Assembly (NCBI GenBank): GCA_003116995.1
Contig: BDSL01000113.1
Span: 248,001 to 312,000, forward strand
Direction of reading: 5' to 3'
DNA length: 64,000 bases
Source of the DNA: Yamagishiella unicocca
Taxonomy: Eukaryota > Chlorophyta > Chlorophyceae > Chlamydomonadales > Volvocaceae
The notes below the pieces were generated by a model. The model had not been told where the DNA came from. It ran no database searches and saw nothing but the letters and a program-made list of their open reading frames with translations. Shown in pieces: positions 48,705 to 59,382 of the stretch (position 1 is the stretch's first letter; every line of letters starts with the position of its first letter). The position numbers and the translations under genes are program-made.

Positions 48705-50493
48705 TGGCGTGTCATGTATGACCGTCGGTTGCGCCTCATGACGGCAGGTGACTGCTCATGACTGCCCGCTCGGATTAAATTTAACCAGTCCCAATATGTT
48801 GGCTAACCGTCCTTATCATTAATGAGTTTGTAAGACGGTCATAAGTGTGCCCCCTTGAAAGCCATATATCCCTCAGTGATGTCGTTGCCCGTTGAACGGG
48901 CTACGGCACGCGAGTGCCAGCTTTTCAACATGTGACACCGTATTGCATTTAGGACATAACGTAAGAAAACTGTATTTTATGATACTGTACGCTAGTTTCC
49001 TGCTCGGACATTAGTTTCCGGCTCAGACGGCCGGACCACGGCCGTTGTCCTCATGCCAAGTCATTAGACATTACTAACAAGTGCACGCATTGCAACGCGT
49101 GCATTAAATTTACCTTAGTTTCAAAATGGAGTGTCTGAGAGGGTTAGTGCTACCTCGCTACAGTATACTATCCACTATCCTCCCTGCCGTATCGTACGCC
49201 CTGACCACGGGGAGCGGCCACCCAGCGGACGCTAGTAATCCAACGGTAAACTGGCCGTTTTCAGGTCATTGTCAAGTCCGTTACACCATTATGCTCACTT
49301 GTACAAAGCCAAAGGTTAGGGCGCATTCGCTGTGGGCAAAAAATGCTTGTGTCGAACCCAAAAACCGACCGTCAGACGTTGTCGACAAGGGCTATACCGC
49401 GTCAGCATGATGAGCACGTTGGCGACGTTCGCTGATAACCTTTCGCGCCCTGGAGCCTAACTGCCATTGTTTACGTGTTCAGATGTTGGCGTGATGGTGT
49501 TTGCTCGTTGCTGCTGCGCACGGAATGTCATCACCGGCCGACCAAACGCCGCACGCCGCACTCGCAGTGGCACACTGCACTCGACTGTGCTTTCCACTGC
49601 CTTTATGCGTGCGCCCCGCAAGGAATTTAGACGCGAGTACCGGTATGATAAGCTACAGCTACGTCTTAGAGGATGATGTCAATCACGATATCACGGTGAG
49701 GGATAAACGAAAGGCTGGAGAGGGACGGTTTGCCTGACGATCGTGCCGCTTGCTCTGGTGGAGTGGAAGGGTATGACCGGGTAATAGCGTATAGAGCAGG
49801 CACATTGCGTCAACAGCATGTGGGAGGCGGTGCCGGTACCCCCGGACCCGGTGCGGCACTCTGGGGACGTGCAGGGTATGAGTACTTTGGGGACGGTGCT
49901 GCTGGGGGCCAGTAGGCAGGTGCTGCTACAAGAAAGCATGCATAGGCGTCGCACGCACTTCTTACTACGTACGCGAAGAGTTGCACCTGAATCATATGCA
50001 ATCTGAGAGGTCGGAATTACGACAAGAGCAAGGAACTGCAAGGTGTTCACAGCAACAGTTTCGGCCGGTTCCAGCTTGACTTCTGCAAGCATGGCGTGTC
50101 CCCATGTTTCCCCTGAACGACCGGCGTGCCGGGCATGGCGTCGGCCCACACCTGTATGCTCTGACATTGGATACTGGAGCGATCCGATACAGGAGCGGTC
50201 CGAATCGGGATAGGGGACCGCTGCGCCAAGGGATAAGGGGCGGCACACCAAGGGATGGGGGGCCGCTACACCAAGGGACAAGGGGTCCGCCGCCTTCCAC
50301 AGCCCAACTGTCTACGTTCCTACTTCCTGCTGGCGCGCTGTCGAATTCGCCTCGCCGACAAAACGTCGCGCCTTGGCCCCCGGTCTGCTGCATTTCAGTG
50401 GCAATGGACTTTTCAAAGGGCTCTCCTTGCTGGCCGGTGTCGTACTGAAAATCATTTGCGAGAATAAAGCGGGAAGCCTACAAAGCACGGCAC

Positions 50494-50571
50494 GTTGTTG
50501 TAATCGTTACAGTGGGCTCCAGACCTGAAAAGGTAGAGCCATCGGGCGCATCGCCTGACACTGAAAAAGAC
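50494..50571. repeat. Diverged copy of the MITE left end
   Basis: The sequence GTTGTTGTAATCGTTACAGT and the following bases up to CGGGCGCATCGCCTGACACTG match the left ~80 bp of the 51058-51358 element in the same orientation, with several substitutions. It could be a truncated relative. Alternatively, it could be the true left end of a larger element, 50494-51357, with a second end nested inside. Confidence 0.7.
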
Positions 50572-51057
50572 ACGTGTTGATATCCCAACTGTGTTAACAA
50601 GTGCCATGTGCTACACCGGAGCATTCGCCAGTTGCGCGGCTTGTTAGGGTGTTAGAGTGTGCCATTGAGAAGTCTACCCAGGTATTGACATCTGCTGCTG
50701 GGTCCTCCTGGACCAGCTGAAGGGCCGTGTGCATAGCTGCCGCGGGCCACCAAGCTGGACGCCCCATGAGTTGATGGGGACCCCACCGGGACGACCAAGG
50801 CCTTGTGCACCTGTCGCCCGTGGGCAGGCGGGGTAGGTCCGGCCCCTTGCGGCGCACCGAAACCCTTTAGTGACCGCAGGACGGCCGTGCAGGCCGCCCT
50901 CAGGGGCCTGCAGGGGCATGTCTGCCTCACACCTGCATGAAGGCCCGCCTGACTGGGTGCCAGCCGGGTGCCGTGATGGTTGCTGCCTGTGAGTGCTCAT
51001 GGCGCACGTTGTAGTACTTGTTGTATGTAGTGAGACTGTGGGAGGGGGAGCATCAAT

Positions 51058-51358
51058 TGGTTGTTGTAACGATTACAGTGGGTTCCAGACCAATAGGTAG
51101 AACCAGCGGGCGCATCGCCTGACACTGAACAAGACGGAGGAAACAAATACCGACATGCACCGAAACAAAGGCAAACCACCAGAACACCAAGTTGACAGGC
51201 CGTAGGCATACAGAGCAGCAGCCAGCACCCCAGGGGGAATTTGCACCTAATAGTGCGGTATGTGGTGGGTAGATGTTGCTACCAAGATTATAGTTTTGGT
51301 CCGGTTATTACGATATTCACACACCAGCATGAACCCACTGTAACCGTTACAACAACCA
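51058..51358. mobile_element. MITE-like element with 27-28 bp terminal inverted repeats
   Basis: The left end GGTTGTTGTAACGATTACAG (continuing GTGGGTTC overall, 51059-51085) and the right end GAACCCACTGTAACCGTTAC (continuing AACAACC, 51331-51357) are inverted copies of each other with one mismatch. The pairing extends one base further outward. The 300-bp interior codes for nothing recognisable. No certain target-site duplication was found, so the superfamily is open. Confidence 0.75.
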
Positions 51359-52133
51359 GCATGATGCCGTGGCAACCGGAAATTGCTTGTGCGCTCCTGT
51401 CCGCCAGCGAGCATCCCACGAGCATCGGAGCTCCCGCCCTGTCCTACAGCAAAGTATACCCATTCGCTGAGGCGCGGCGCGCAGGTTTGCCCCCTTGCGG
51501 GAAAGCCGGCAACATTATCCCCTGGACAGCATAGTGTGCAATGTCCTAAACGGGATTCGAGGGGTTACGCGTGTCATTATGGCCGAAGCGCCTGGAGCGC
51601 ATTGGTGTTGTCGATGCAGTTTCTCTTCTCCCAGTAATAAGAGCTATCAAGTTGGCATATGGTAAGCGTATCCCAATACGCTTGAGCTCGTAAAGCCCCA
51701 AACAGCCAGAAGGAGATGAACTCATGGACCGTGAAATCCAAGCGCGTGAAAGCAATAGTAGTGCAATGGAAGTGGATTTTTGGCAATCTCATGTGAAGGG
51801 CTCCACGTGATCTTCCTGCAGTGTCCATGTGGACATTCACGACACCCTGGGCCTTGAACGCCTAATTGCCGCACCTTCATATGGCAGACATACAATACTG
51901 TAATTGATTGCGGTGCAGTTCAGCTTGAGCAATTAGGGCCTGCGAAGGGCCGAAACGCTGTCAACAGACAGCGCACGTTAAATTTTCCTGTCCAATCGCG
52001 TGTCCATTTATGCTTTTGTTAAATTAGAGTTTAGTCTGTCTTCGCAGCAAACCTGGCAAACGTGTCTCACATCTACCAAGGACACTGACGACCGCTAGAC
52101 CGGTACCTGGCTTCTTTGCCCGACGTCTGGGCC

Positions 52134-55100
52134 ATGGTAGCCATGGAACCCTTGTCGGTACCTTCTACCACTTCAGTGGCCTGCACGTCAAGACCGGGCT
52201 TTCGCAAGGACGCCCTGCCTCCATTAACGTCGACACCGCCGATTGACGAGCAAGGCGCCGTGTCTCATAGCATTGCAGAGCCAAGCCCGGGTGGCTTTAT
52301 AAGCAATGAAAGCAACGTAGAGGTCTCAAGTAGTCGTTCCTCTCGAAACAGGTAGGTCACAGCGGATAGACGACGGTTGCCAGGGTCCCGCCCAGACGGA
52401 CACAGAAGGAGCAAGTCTATCCACTCGTGTAATTCGCGGCAAAAGCTCTATAGGGCAAGCATCTGTGTCTACATCTTCAAACCCTTAACTTATGGCTGAA
52501 GTCTGTGCAACGTCAGGAGCGGTGCCGGCCACAAACTGTTCATTCGTGTCTCTACCCGTGGCCAGCGCCGCCCTAAGCGAGCATGAAGCCAGACAGACAA
52601 AGAGACTGCCACGTACGACCCGTGCATGCATTCCTGAACTCCGAGCCCCGTGGTCCCGCCCGCAGTTTGAGGAACCTGAGGGAAGTGGGAACGGCCATCA
52701 AGCTGTCGCTGAAGGCGGCCAGCGGCTTCTCCACGCTACGCGACATGGGCGGCGTGGTGGTGCGGCCGTGCGACCTGACGCCCGTCCGCAAGCTGGGAGA
52801 GGGTGCCTTCGCAGTGGTGGAGGAGGCGCAGTACAAGCCCGAGTCCGACGGCACTGGCGGGGCTGGTACCTGCCTGCCTCGCCGGGTGGCTGTGAAGCGG
52901 CTCAAGCCGGAGATCATCAACCACGAAGGTGACCTACAGGCGTTCATCAATGAGGTCGCGCTGCTACGCAAGCTGGCGAACAGGTGCGCTCGGATTTCGT
53001 TCGGGGGTAACAGCTGGTGGCCGTAGCCGTACGGTGGTAGGATGGGATTTGCCGTCGGGGCATGATTAGAGGCTGGGCGGCAACGCTGCCTGGGTGCGTG
53101 TGTCCGCAATGCAATTCGTGTGAAGTACAGTATACCGGCAGGCATTTGCGGCTGGCCAGGTTCTGGGCACGTACCTGCTTACGTTGGCTTTCTGTTACCG
53201 CAAACTCGGTCATGGACTACAGACGTTGTCGGCTTTGCAAGTACGCATTACTTACCTCTTAAGTCTTCTGCCAGTCGCAATTCCGGAGGTGACTGTGGTT
53301 ATGTCTGCCTAGGAGGGATGCGTGCGGGGCAGTGGTCGCCACGCTCCTCTCGTCGGGTTGCGGTCCTCATGCGATGTTCTGGCGAAGGATGCGACGAGGA
53401 AGTTGATGACAGTGGCAAGGAGGAGGGGGTGCAGGGCGCCACTAGTCAACAGAACCTGGACGGCGGGGTGGAGGATCGCGTGCTTTACTCATGGAAGTCG
53501 CGATTTGGGACGTAACGTGCGGCTTGTCCTCGATACCGCCGTTCAAATCCGAAGGCGGACTCTAAATGGCCGTACGTCATGCAGGCGAGTCGTCGAGTAC
53601 ATCGGAATGGGCAGCACCGACACCAGCAGCGAGGACAGCAAGCGCAAGACCATGTTCCTGGTACAAGGTACGTCGCAAAGCGTGGCAGACAGCAGCCTTG
53701 CGTGACCTGAAGAGCGAGGGGCTGGGAAGCGGACAAGTCAACCTCACCATGCTTCGCTGCTGGCGACTTACTGACACCCTTGCTGATGCCACTGTTGTGC
53801 CACTGGGGTTTGCTGAGCGCTGCCACACCTATTTGCGCTGATGTTGCCGCTGTAGTGACGCCAAAGGACGCTGATAGACTTTGAATGAGCAACAATGGAT
53901 GGACTTTGGCTGAGCAACAACTGATGGACTTTGGCTGAGCGACGGACTGACAGCCCGGACTCCTGCCCATGCCGCGCAGAGTTCATGGAGGGCGGCACCT
54001 TAAAGAAGGTGGTGTCGCGTCAGATGGTCGACGTGACGCGACAGCTCTACTCGTACCCGGACGCATTCCGGTGGGCCACCCACATAGCCGAAGGTGAGCA
54101 CGGGTTCTGCTTGGTGGTTCGGGCATGAGGGTTCGGAAACTCCACAGTTGGCCCCGGCACCACCGTCCGCACCACCCACCCGTCGTCTTGCGGCCGCTGC
54201 TGCTGCTGCTGCTGCTGCTGCCAGTCGAACTTATGTCACCCGCTTGCGGCTGCCGCGCCTGCTAATGCACGTCGTGCGAACTATGGTACGGCGGAGGAAA
54301 GTGGTGAAGCAGATGGTCTACGGGGGCCTGAATACCCAACGGCCGACGATTTTGGACGCCCTGGATGACGCGAAGGGCGCGTCCACCGAGCTGCAGGAGC
54401 TGGTCCGCAGCGTCCTCGATGCGCCCATCACGTCTGTGTGTCATGATATAAGTCAGACGGCGACGAATATTGCGCCGGCATACGTGCATGTATCCCCAGC
54501 GAAGTATGGCGGCGCAATATTACCTGATAGCCGTGTCCCACTCACCTGCCGGGACTCTACTTTCCCACCTGAGGCTCCCACCTGAGGCTCCCACCTGAGG
54601 CCCCCACCTGAGCCACGGGGCTGTGAAGAGGCGGCTGGCTGGTTTGGCCGCTACCGGGGGGAATGGACATGGTCACCTCCTTGCGCCTGCTACCGGGGCG
54701 AAAGGGCCCGGGGGCCACCGGGTGCCGTGCTTGACCGGGGACGTGTTGCTCGGTGCGCTGCTGCTGTGTCGTGCTGTACTTACGTAACCACCGGAAGGAA
54801 CCACATGTGTACGACACGCGCACGCGACGCGGCGTTGTGGCTCAGGCCTGGAGTACCTGCACGGCGCGAGCCCCGTCGTCATCCACCGGGACCTGAAGCT
54901 GGAGAACATCCTGCTCAAGGACAGCAACCCGCAGACGGCTGAGGCCAAGATTGCCGACTTCGGTGGGTGCCGGCTCCGGGCGCCGCCGGGCATTAGCACC
55001 GCAAGGCCCCATACCTGTCGTCAGTGCCGCCCACAAGCCGACGTGTTGCGAGTAATTGGAGCCTTGATGCGCTGTGGCGGTGCCCCTGCATGCCTATCAG

Positions 55101-57337
55101 GTGAAACGTAGTATTGCGGGCGGCTGCCCACCCGGATGCATGCAGCCAGCAAGGGAATGCTGGAACGACCCTGACCGTTGCTCCTAACGACCCTGACCGT
55201 TGCTCCTAACGACTGCGACCGTTGCTCCTACCGACTGTGGCCATCGGCGCAGGCCTGGTTGCGCTGGTGCGGCCACGGGACCGCGGGCTGCACTCCCGGC
55301 TGGCGGCCTCCGACGAGGCGCACCTGCAGCAATCCGTCTCGCGGTACGGCTTCCAGCAGCTGCTGTCCTTCCGCGCAAGGTGAGGCGGCGGCGCGGCACC
55401 GCGTGTCGAGGTGTAAGGGGCGGCAGCCCCTGCAAGGCCGGGGCGCTGCATGTGAGGGCGGCAAGGACCAGGGAGGTGCCACAGGCGGGATGCAGGGACG
55501 CAGCGCGCAACCCCCGTGGACATGAACCAACGCACGTTTGCATTCCGTTGTCGTCTGCAGACGGTCGAATCCAAGTAAGCGCGCGTACGGACCCGGGCGG
55601 GGCATGTCGACCCTTCCTGCCGGGAGCGTGGTCCACCTGCCGCGATGTCTGACCCCCCTCTCATTTCCTCTCCTTTCCTCCGCGGCGCTGTTTCGCAGGG
55701 CCCAGACCGTGCAGGAGCTGTGGGACCAGTCGTTCAGGTTGGCCCAGGTAGCGATGGCTCCCCGCCACCTGCCGCCGCAGCAGCTGTCGGGGCGCACCGG
55801 GAGCTACATGTACATGTAAGCCGCAGATGCTGCTGCTGCTGCTGGTCCAGGGGCTGCTGTGGACGCTGCCACGGCCGCCAGCGCATTGGCGGGCGTGCAA
55901 CGGAGATGACTCGCACGTGGTGGCTTCAATCCTAACCAGCCAGGCAATCCCGTTTGATGCGTTGTTGGCGTCCTTTTGTACTGCGCGTACGTGCAGGGCT
56001 CCTGAGATGTACCGGAAGGAGGGGTACAGCGAGAAGGTGGACGTGTTTAGCTACGGAGTGATACTGTTTGAGGTGGGCGGCTGGCGAGGAAGGAAGAAAG
56101 CTTGGTAACGGGCGGGTTTTGGGAGGAAACCTATACCGGTAGGTCGGCACTCAGAAGTAAGGCTCTCTACGAAGCGTTTGGCACACTCGTTTGGATGGGC
56201 GGGTATGGCGGAGGTGGGCACGTTGTGTTACTTGCGTGGAGAGCTGGAGACCCTTTGGCTGCTGGGGCACAAGGTGCGCCGATGTGACTGCGCGCCGCGG
56301 CTGTTGGCGCCCGCACCAGCTCCAGGTGGCACGAGAGCCCAGGCGGCGCGGTCCGCAAGTAACCCTTGACAAGACCCCCCTGCCGACAGGGGTGAACACC
56401 TGCTGCTGCTTCCCCTGGCCTAAGCTCACGTCCTCCCGGCCCCCCTGCCTTCCCCGGTACCTTTGCAATGGCTGCGCGAACGCCAACCATTCGCGCTGCC
56501 GCCCCGACCTCCGCTCGTCCATCGCTTTGTACGGCAAGGTCTTGAGCCGTTACCAAATGGTACGCGGGCTTGGACCTACGGGTCTCGGAGGACGCCTCGC
56601 AGCATGTCGCCTTGCAGTGCAACCCGCCACCCGTATTGCCAGCAACTGGCTGGCCTGGCTACGTCTGTGTGCGCCTAGTACGCGATATGTCGACCTTGAC
56701 TCGACATGTCCATCTTGGTTTCTTCCTCCCTCCCATTCCTGCCACAGATCTGCGCTGTGAGCCATGCCGGCACGGAGGAGGAGATCGAGAGCTACGCGCA
56801 AAAGGTCTCTCAGGGCTACCGACCGCCGCTGCCAGAGCGCTGGCCGGAGTCGGTTCGGCAGCTCGTCGCGTGCTGCTGGCACCAGGACCCGGTAGGGAGG
56901 GCCCTATGGTGATCATGGTGATGTGCGGGCGCGGGGGGTTAGAGCTTGCGGCACGCACTGTCGTACACGGTCGTACAATTTCCTCGGTACGAGCTCGGAC
57001 TAGTGTTCTTCCCTGGTCCCCGCCTGTCTGGGGGCCGCCTCGCCCTCTCGCAGCTGTCACGTGAGCCCCGTGTGAAGTTGGTCAGGGCCTCTGATGTCCG
57101 GTCCGTGATGAACGTCGCATTGAACGCACTCGCCTTGCTTGCTGCGTCGTGCGATACCGGCGCCCGGTCACCCGGTCCAGCTGCTGAGCCTGGTCCCCAC
57201 CGCCCCCTGACTTGCAGGCCCAGCGCCCGACCATGACGTGGGTGAAGGAGCAGCTGCTCCAGCTGCATGCCCAGGGTGTCCCCGACGAGATGCAGATGAC
57301 GCGGGCGCAGCCCCTGTGCGTCTGCGCGATCATGTGA
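52134..57337 (+). CDS. Raf-like (TKL) protein kinase with C-terminal CaaX box, 10 exons, 477 aa
   Basis: Exons: 52134-52351, 52666-52983, 53585-53667, 53980-54093, 54846-54962, 55253-55379, 55699-55815, 55997-56072, 56748-56891, 57218-57337. All introns are GT-AG, every phase matches, and the coding sum is 1434 nt. The kinase domain spans roughly residues 110-460: glycine loop [12 protein letters not shown] (116-127), VAVK lysine 150, helix-C glutamate 169, HRDLKLEN with catalytic Asp260, DFG 282-284, MAPE 365-368, and [24 protein letters not shown] and the C-lobe [15 protein letters not shown] are of the plant/algal Raf-like TKL type, which phosphorylates Ser/Thr in proteins. Residues 1-110 are Ser-rich and without a known domain. 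The protein ends CVCAIM; CAIM fits a CaaX prenylation site, so membrane attachment is inferred. The DFG-APE interval is about 84 residues, much longer than usual. The first exon is the least certain part: ATG 52143 is an alternative start, and a different first exon is possible. Confidence 0.9.
54196..54221. repeat. GCT trinucleotide run in a kinase intron
   Basis: About eight GCT repeats inside the intron 54094-54845. Confidence 0.95.
54564..54613. repeat. Short tandem repeat in a kinase intron
   Basis: CCCACCTGAGGCT-type repeats of 13-14 bp, about four copies, in the intron 54094-54845. Confidence 0.9.
55164..55231. repeat. 22-bp tandem repeat upstream of kinase exon 6
   Basis: About three copies of AACGACCCTGACCGTTGCTC-type repeats, ending 21 bp before exon 6 (acceptor at 55251-55252). 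The C/T-rich repeats may serve as the polypyrimidine region of that intron. Confidence 0.9.
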
Positions 57338-59382
57338 TCACGGAGGCGCGGAATCAGCCCTGGCGCGACGGAGGACGTCCTGCTGCGCAGCTCGTCAGGA
57401 ACTCCATCCCGCCGTAAGACTGGTCGTGGCTCATACAAGTAATAATGCGAGCTTTTGCTCCTGCCGTCCCTATTACCACTGTTTCTTGGCACTGGCGGCC
57501 GGGAGACGGGGCGAGTGGGACAATTCATCTGCACGATTGCTCCCCGCCCTCCTGCCCTGCTGGCGGAGGCGTCACAAAGCCAAGGAGGCAAGGTATAAAA
57601 TAAAGTGGTGGAAGAAAGGAAGCATACGGTAATGTACGGAGTAACCGGGTAATGCGTATTCCGTTCTTCATGCTTGCTCCTCGCTCGTGCTTCTGGGAAA
57701 GCTACAGATGGCTGTGTTCCGGTCTGTGTAGGGTTCCGGGAATTGGAGTAGCTGGTACTGTTGGTAGCTGGTACTGCTGGGAAAGCTGAAGATGGTGGCG
57801 ATGGCATACGGTTGGGACATGTTGGAACAGGGCTGCTGCAGTAAGGCGCCCGTGCCTCCCGGGGGGGTGTCAGGTGTTCAGGTGGTCACTGGTCAGATGT
57901 ACGCAAGCATCATTTGCGGTCAGGGCGCCAGCGCGATCGGAGTCGCCGCTAGGGCGGCTTCGCAAACAGTACGGCACATTTCGTCAACAGTACGTAACAA
58001 TTGCTACGGCTAGTACGGCACATTTTGTTGCACGACGCTACTGGGTGCTTTGCGTGTGGCCGTGCACAAGACGTCAAAAGTCCGTTTGGGTGCTGGTGCC
58101 GTAGGGGCGGGTACGACGTCGTAGCGCTGGGCAGGTAGGTCGACAAGTGGTTTGGAGTTGGCCATGGCGTCCTCGGGCGTTCTCTTTGTAGCTGTTCCGG
58201 TTGGTAACATCGGCTGCTTTGCTGATGTCAGCCTGTTACTCTTGCGATATTGCTCAGCCTAACGGTATAAGGGCGGTGCTGTCTGCCAATTCGTTAATGT
58301 ATAACGTTGATTACGCATGGACTGTTGAGTAGTAGTGTATCTTCATGTACGGTGCTCGCACGCATTTGTGTTTCAGGTCCTTGCATATGAATGAACGGTT
58401 GCATGAAGGAGGGGGTTCTTATGTACGCTGTGCTGTGCACGGCGGCGCGAGGTTGTTGCCCGCCCATCAACGACGCGACATGCTTGCTGCGGCGGATCGG
58501 ATCGCGGCTGACGGACTTCCCACAGCCCGGGAACCAACGGCAGCATACCGCGCGCATGTTATTTTCTGAGGTATCGTCGAAGGAGCGATGGAGCAGAATA
58601 GGTCGGGACTGCTGGCTGCTTTTGCTGGAAGGGGCCTTATCATATCGGGCATTCCTGTGGGTTCAAAGGATTATGCCGAGCATCCCGCCTCTTTTTTTTT
58701 ACCCTTTTCGCGACCTAATCCCCGGCGCTCGCATTGACTGCAAGCTAGGCACGCTGCAAGGCATCCGATGCCGACTGCTGGCGATTTGGCTGCACTGTTT
58801 GTTTATACAAGTGTTGCTCCTCAATCCAGTCGGTGTTCATGATGTTGACATCATTACAACATTTTGGATTTGCAGTTGGTAAATCTGCTCACATTATTGT
58901 GCACGATGACCGCGATGCGATTGCAACAAGGCGATACGGCCCCCCCCGCCGGAACCTTCCGGTGCGCACCTCGTCGACGCTGACGCGACCTGTCACAGCC
59001 ACCTGTTGGTTCCCCGTCGCCGAGGGAGCTGCCGCCAGCTGAGCGGCTGCTCGTGCGCGCAACGCAAATCTACGATCTGTAACAATGTTTGCAGCATCTC
59101 CCAAACAGAGCACCGTAAGGGGGCGTGTATGGTGGCTTTGTCCAAGCCCTATTCCGCCCTAATAAGCAAGCAGCCGAAATGGCGACGCTCGCGTCTCCAT
59201 AAAGGTGTCCACATGCAGCAGCACTCGCGTCCTCTTGCAGCAGCTGCGCAGGCACGTGGTCACTGGCTAAAGCTCTTATCGGCCCGCATCAGTCGTACAT
59301 ATAGCGCAAGACCGGGCCCCAGAGGAAGCCACCCCTCCCGCCACCATCCGCTACAGCCAGCAGCCTCGGCGCTCCGAGAGGG
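57338..59382. other. Region between the convergent kinase and acetyltransferase genes
   Basis: It should contain both 3' untranslated regions. No TGTAA was found within about 1 kb after the kinase stop. Small frames are present on both strands but none resembles a known protein. Visible items are a T9 run near 58693 and TATAAAATAAAG near 57595. Confidence 0.5.
58854..58858 (-). terminator. Candidate TGTAA polyadenylation signal of the acetyltransferase gene
   Basis: TTACA on the plus strand gives TGTAA on the minus strand about 525 nt after the acetyltransferase stop. The distance is plausible for an algal 3' untranslated region, but a pentamer occurs often by chance. Confidence 0.25.

Larger units (their letters stand above)
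48705..52133. other. Intergenic region between array and kinase gene
   Basis: No frame resembles a known protein. Apart from the MITE-like element and its relative, it has a degenerate tandem repeat of about 24 bp at roughly 50220-50290, built on CACCAAGGGA with G-runs. The promoter of the kinase gene should lie in its last few hundred bases, but no TATA box or other element could be identified. Confidence 0.5.

Noticed and set aside
52492..52932. 146-codon frame from ATG 52492 as the start of the kinase gene
   Set aside because: It is out of frame with the kinase domain. The donor at 52351 and the acceptor at 52665 join in phase directly to the kinase-coding exon.
54094..54585. 163-codon frame between kinase exons 4 and 5 as coding sequence
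   Set aside because: It lies in an intron bounded by matching GT and AG sites that join IAE to GLEYLHG in phase, and it translates a GCT repeat and tandem repeats.
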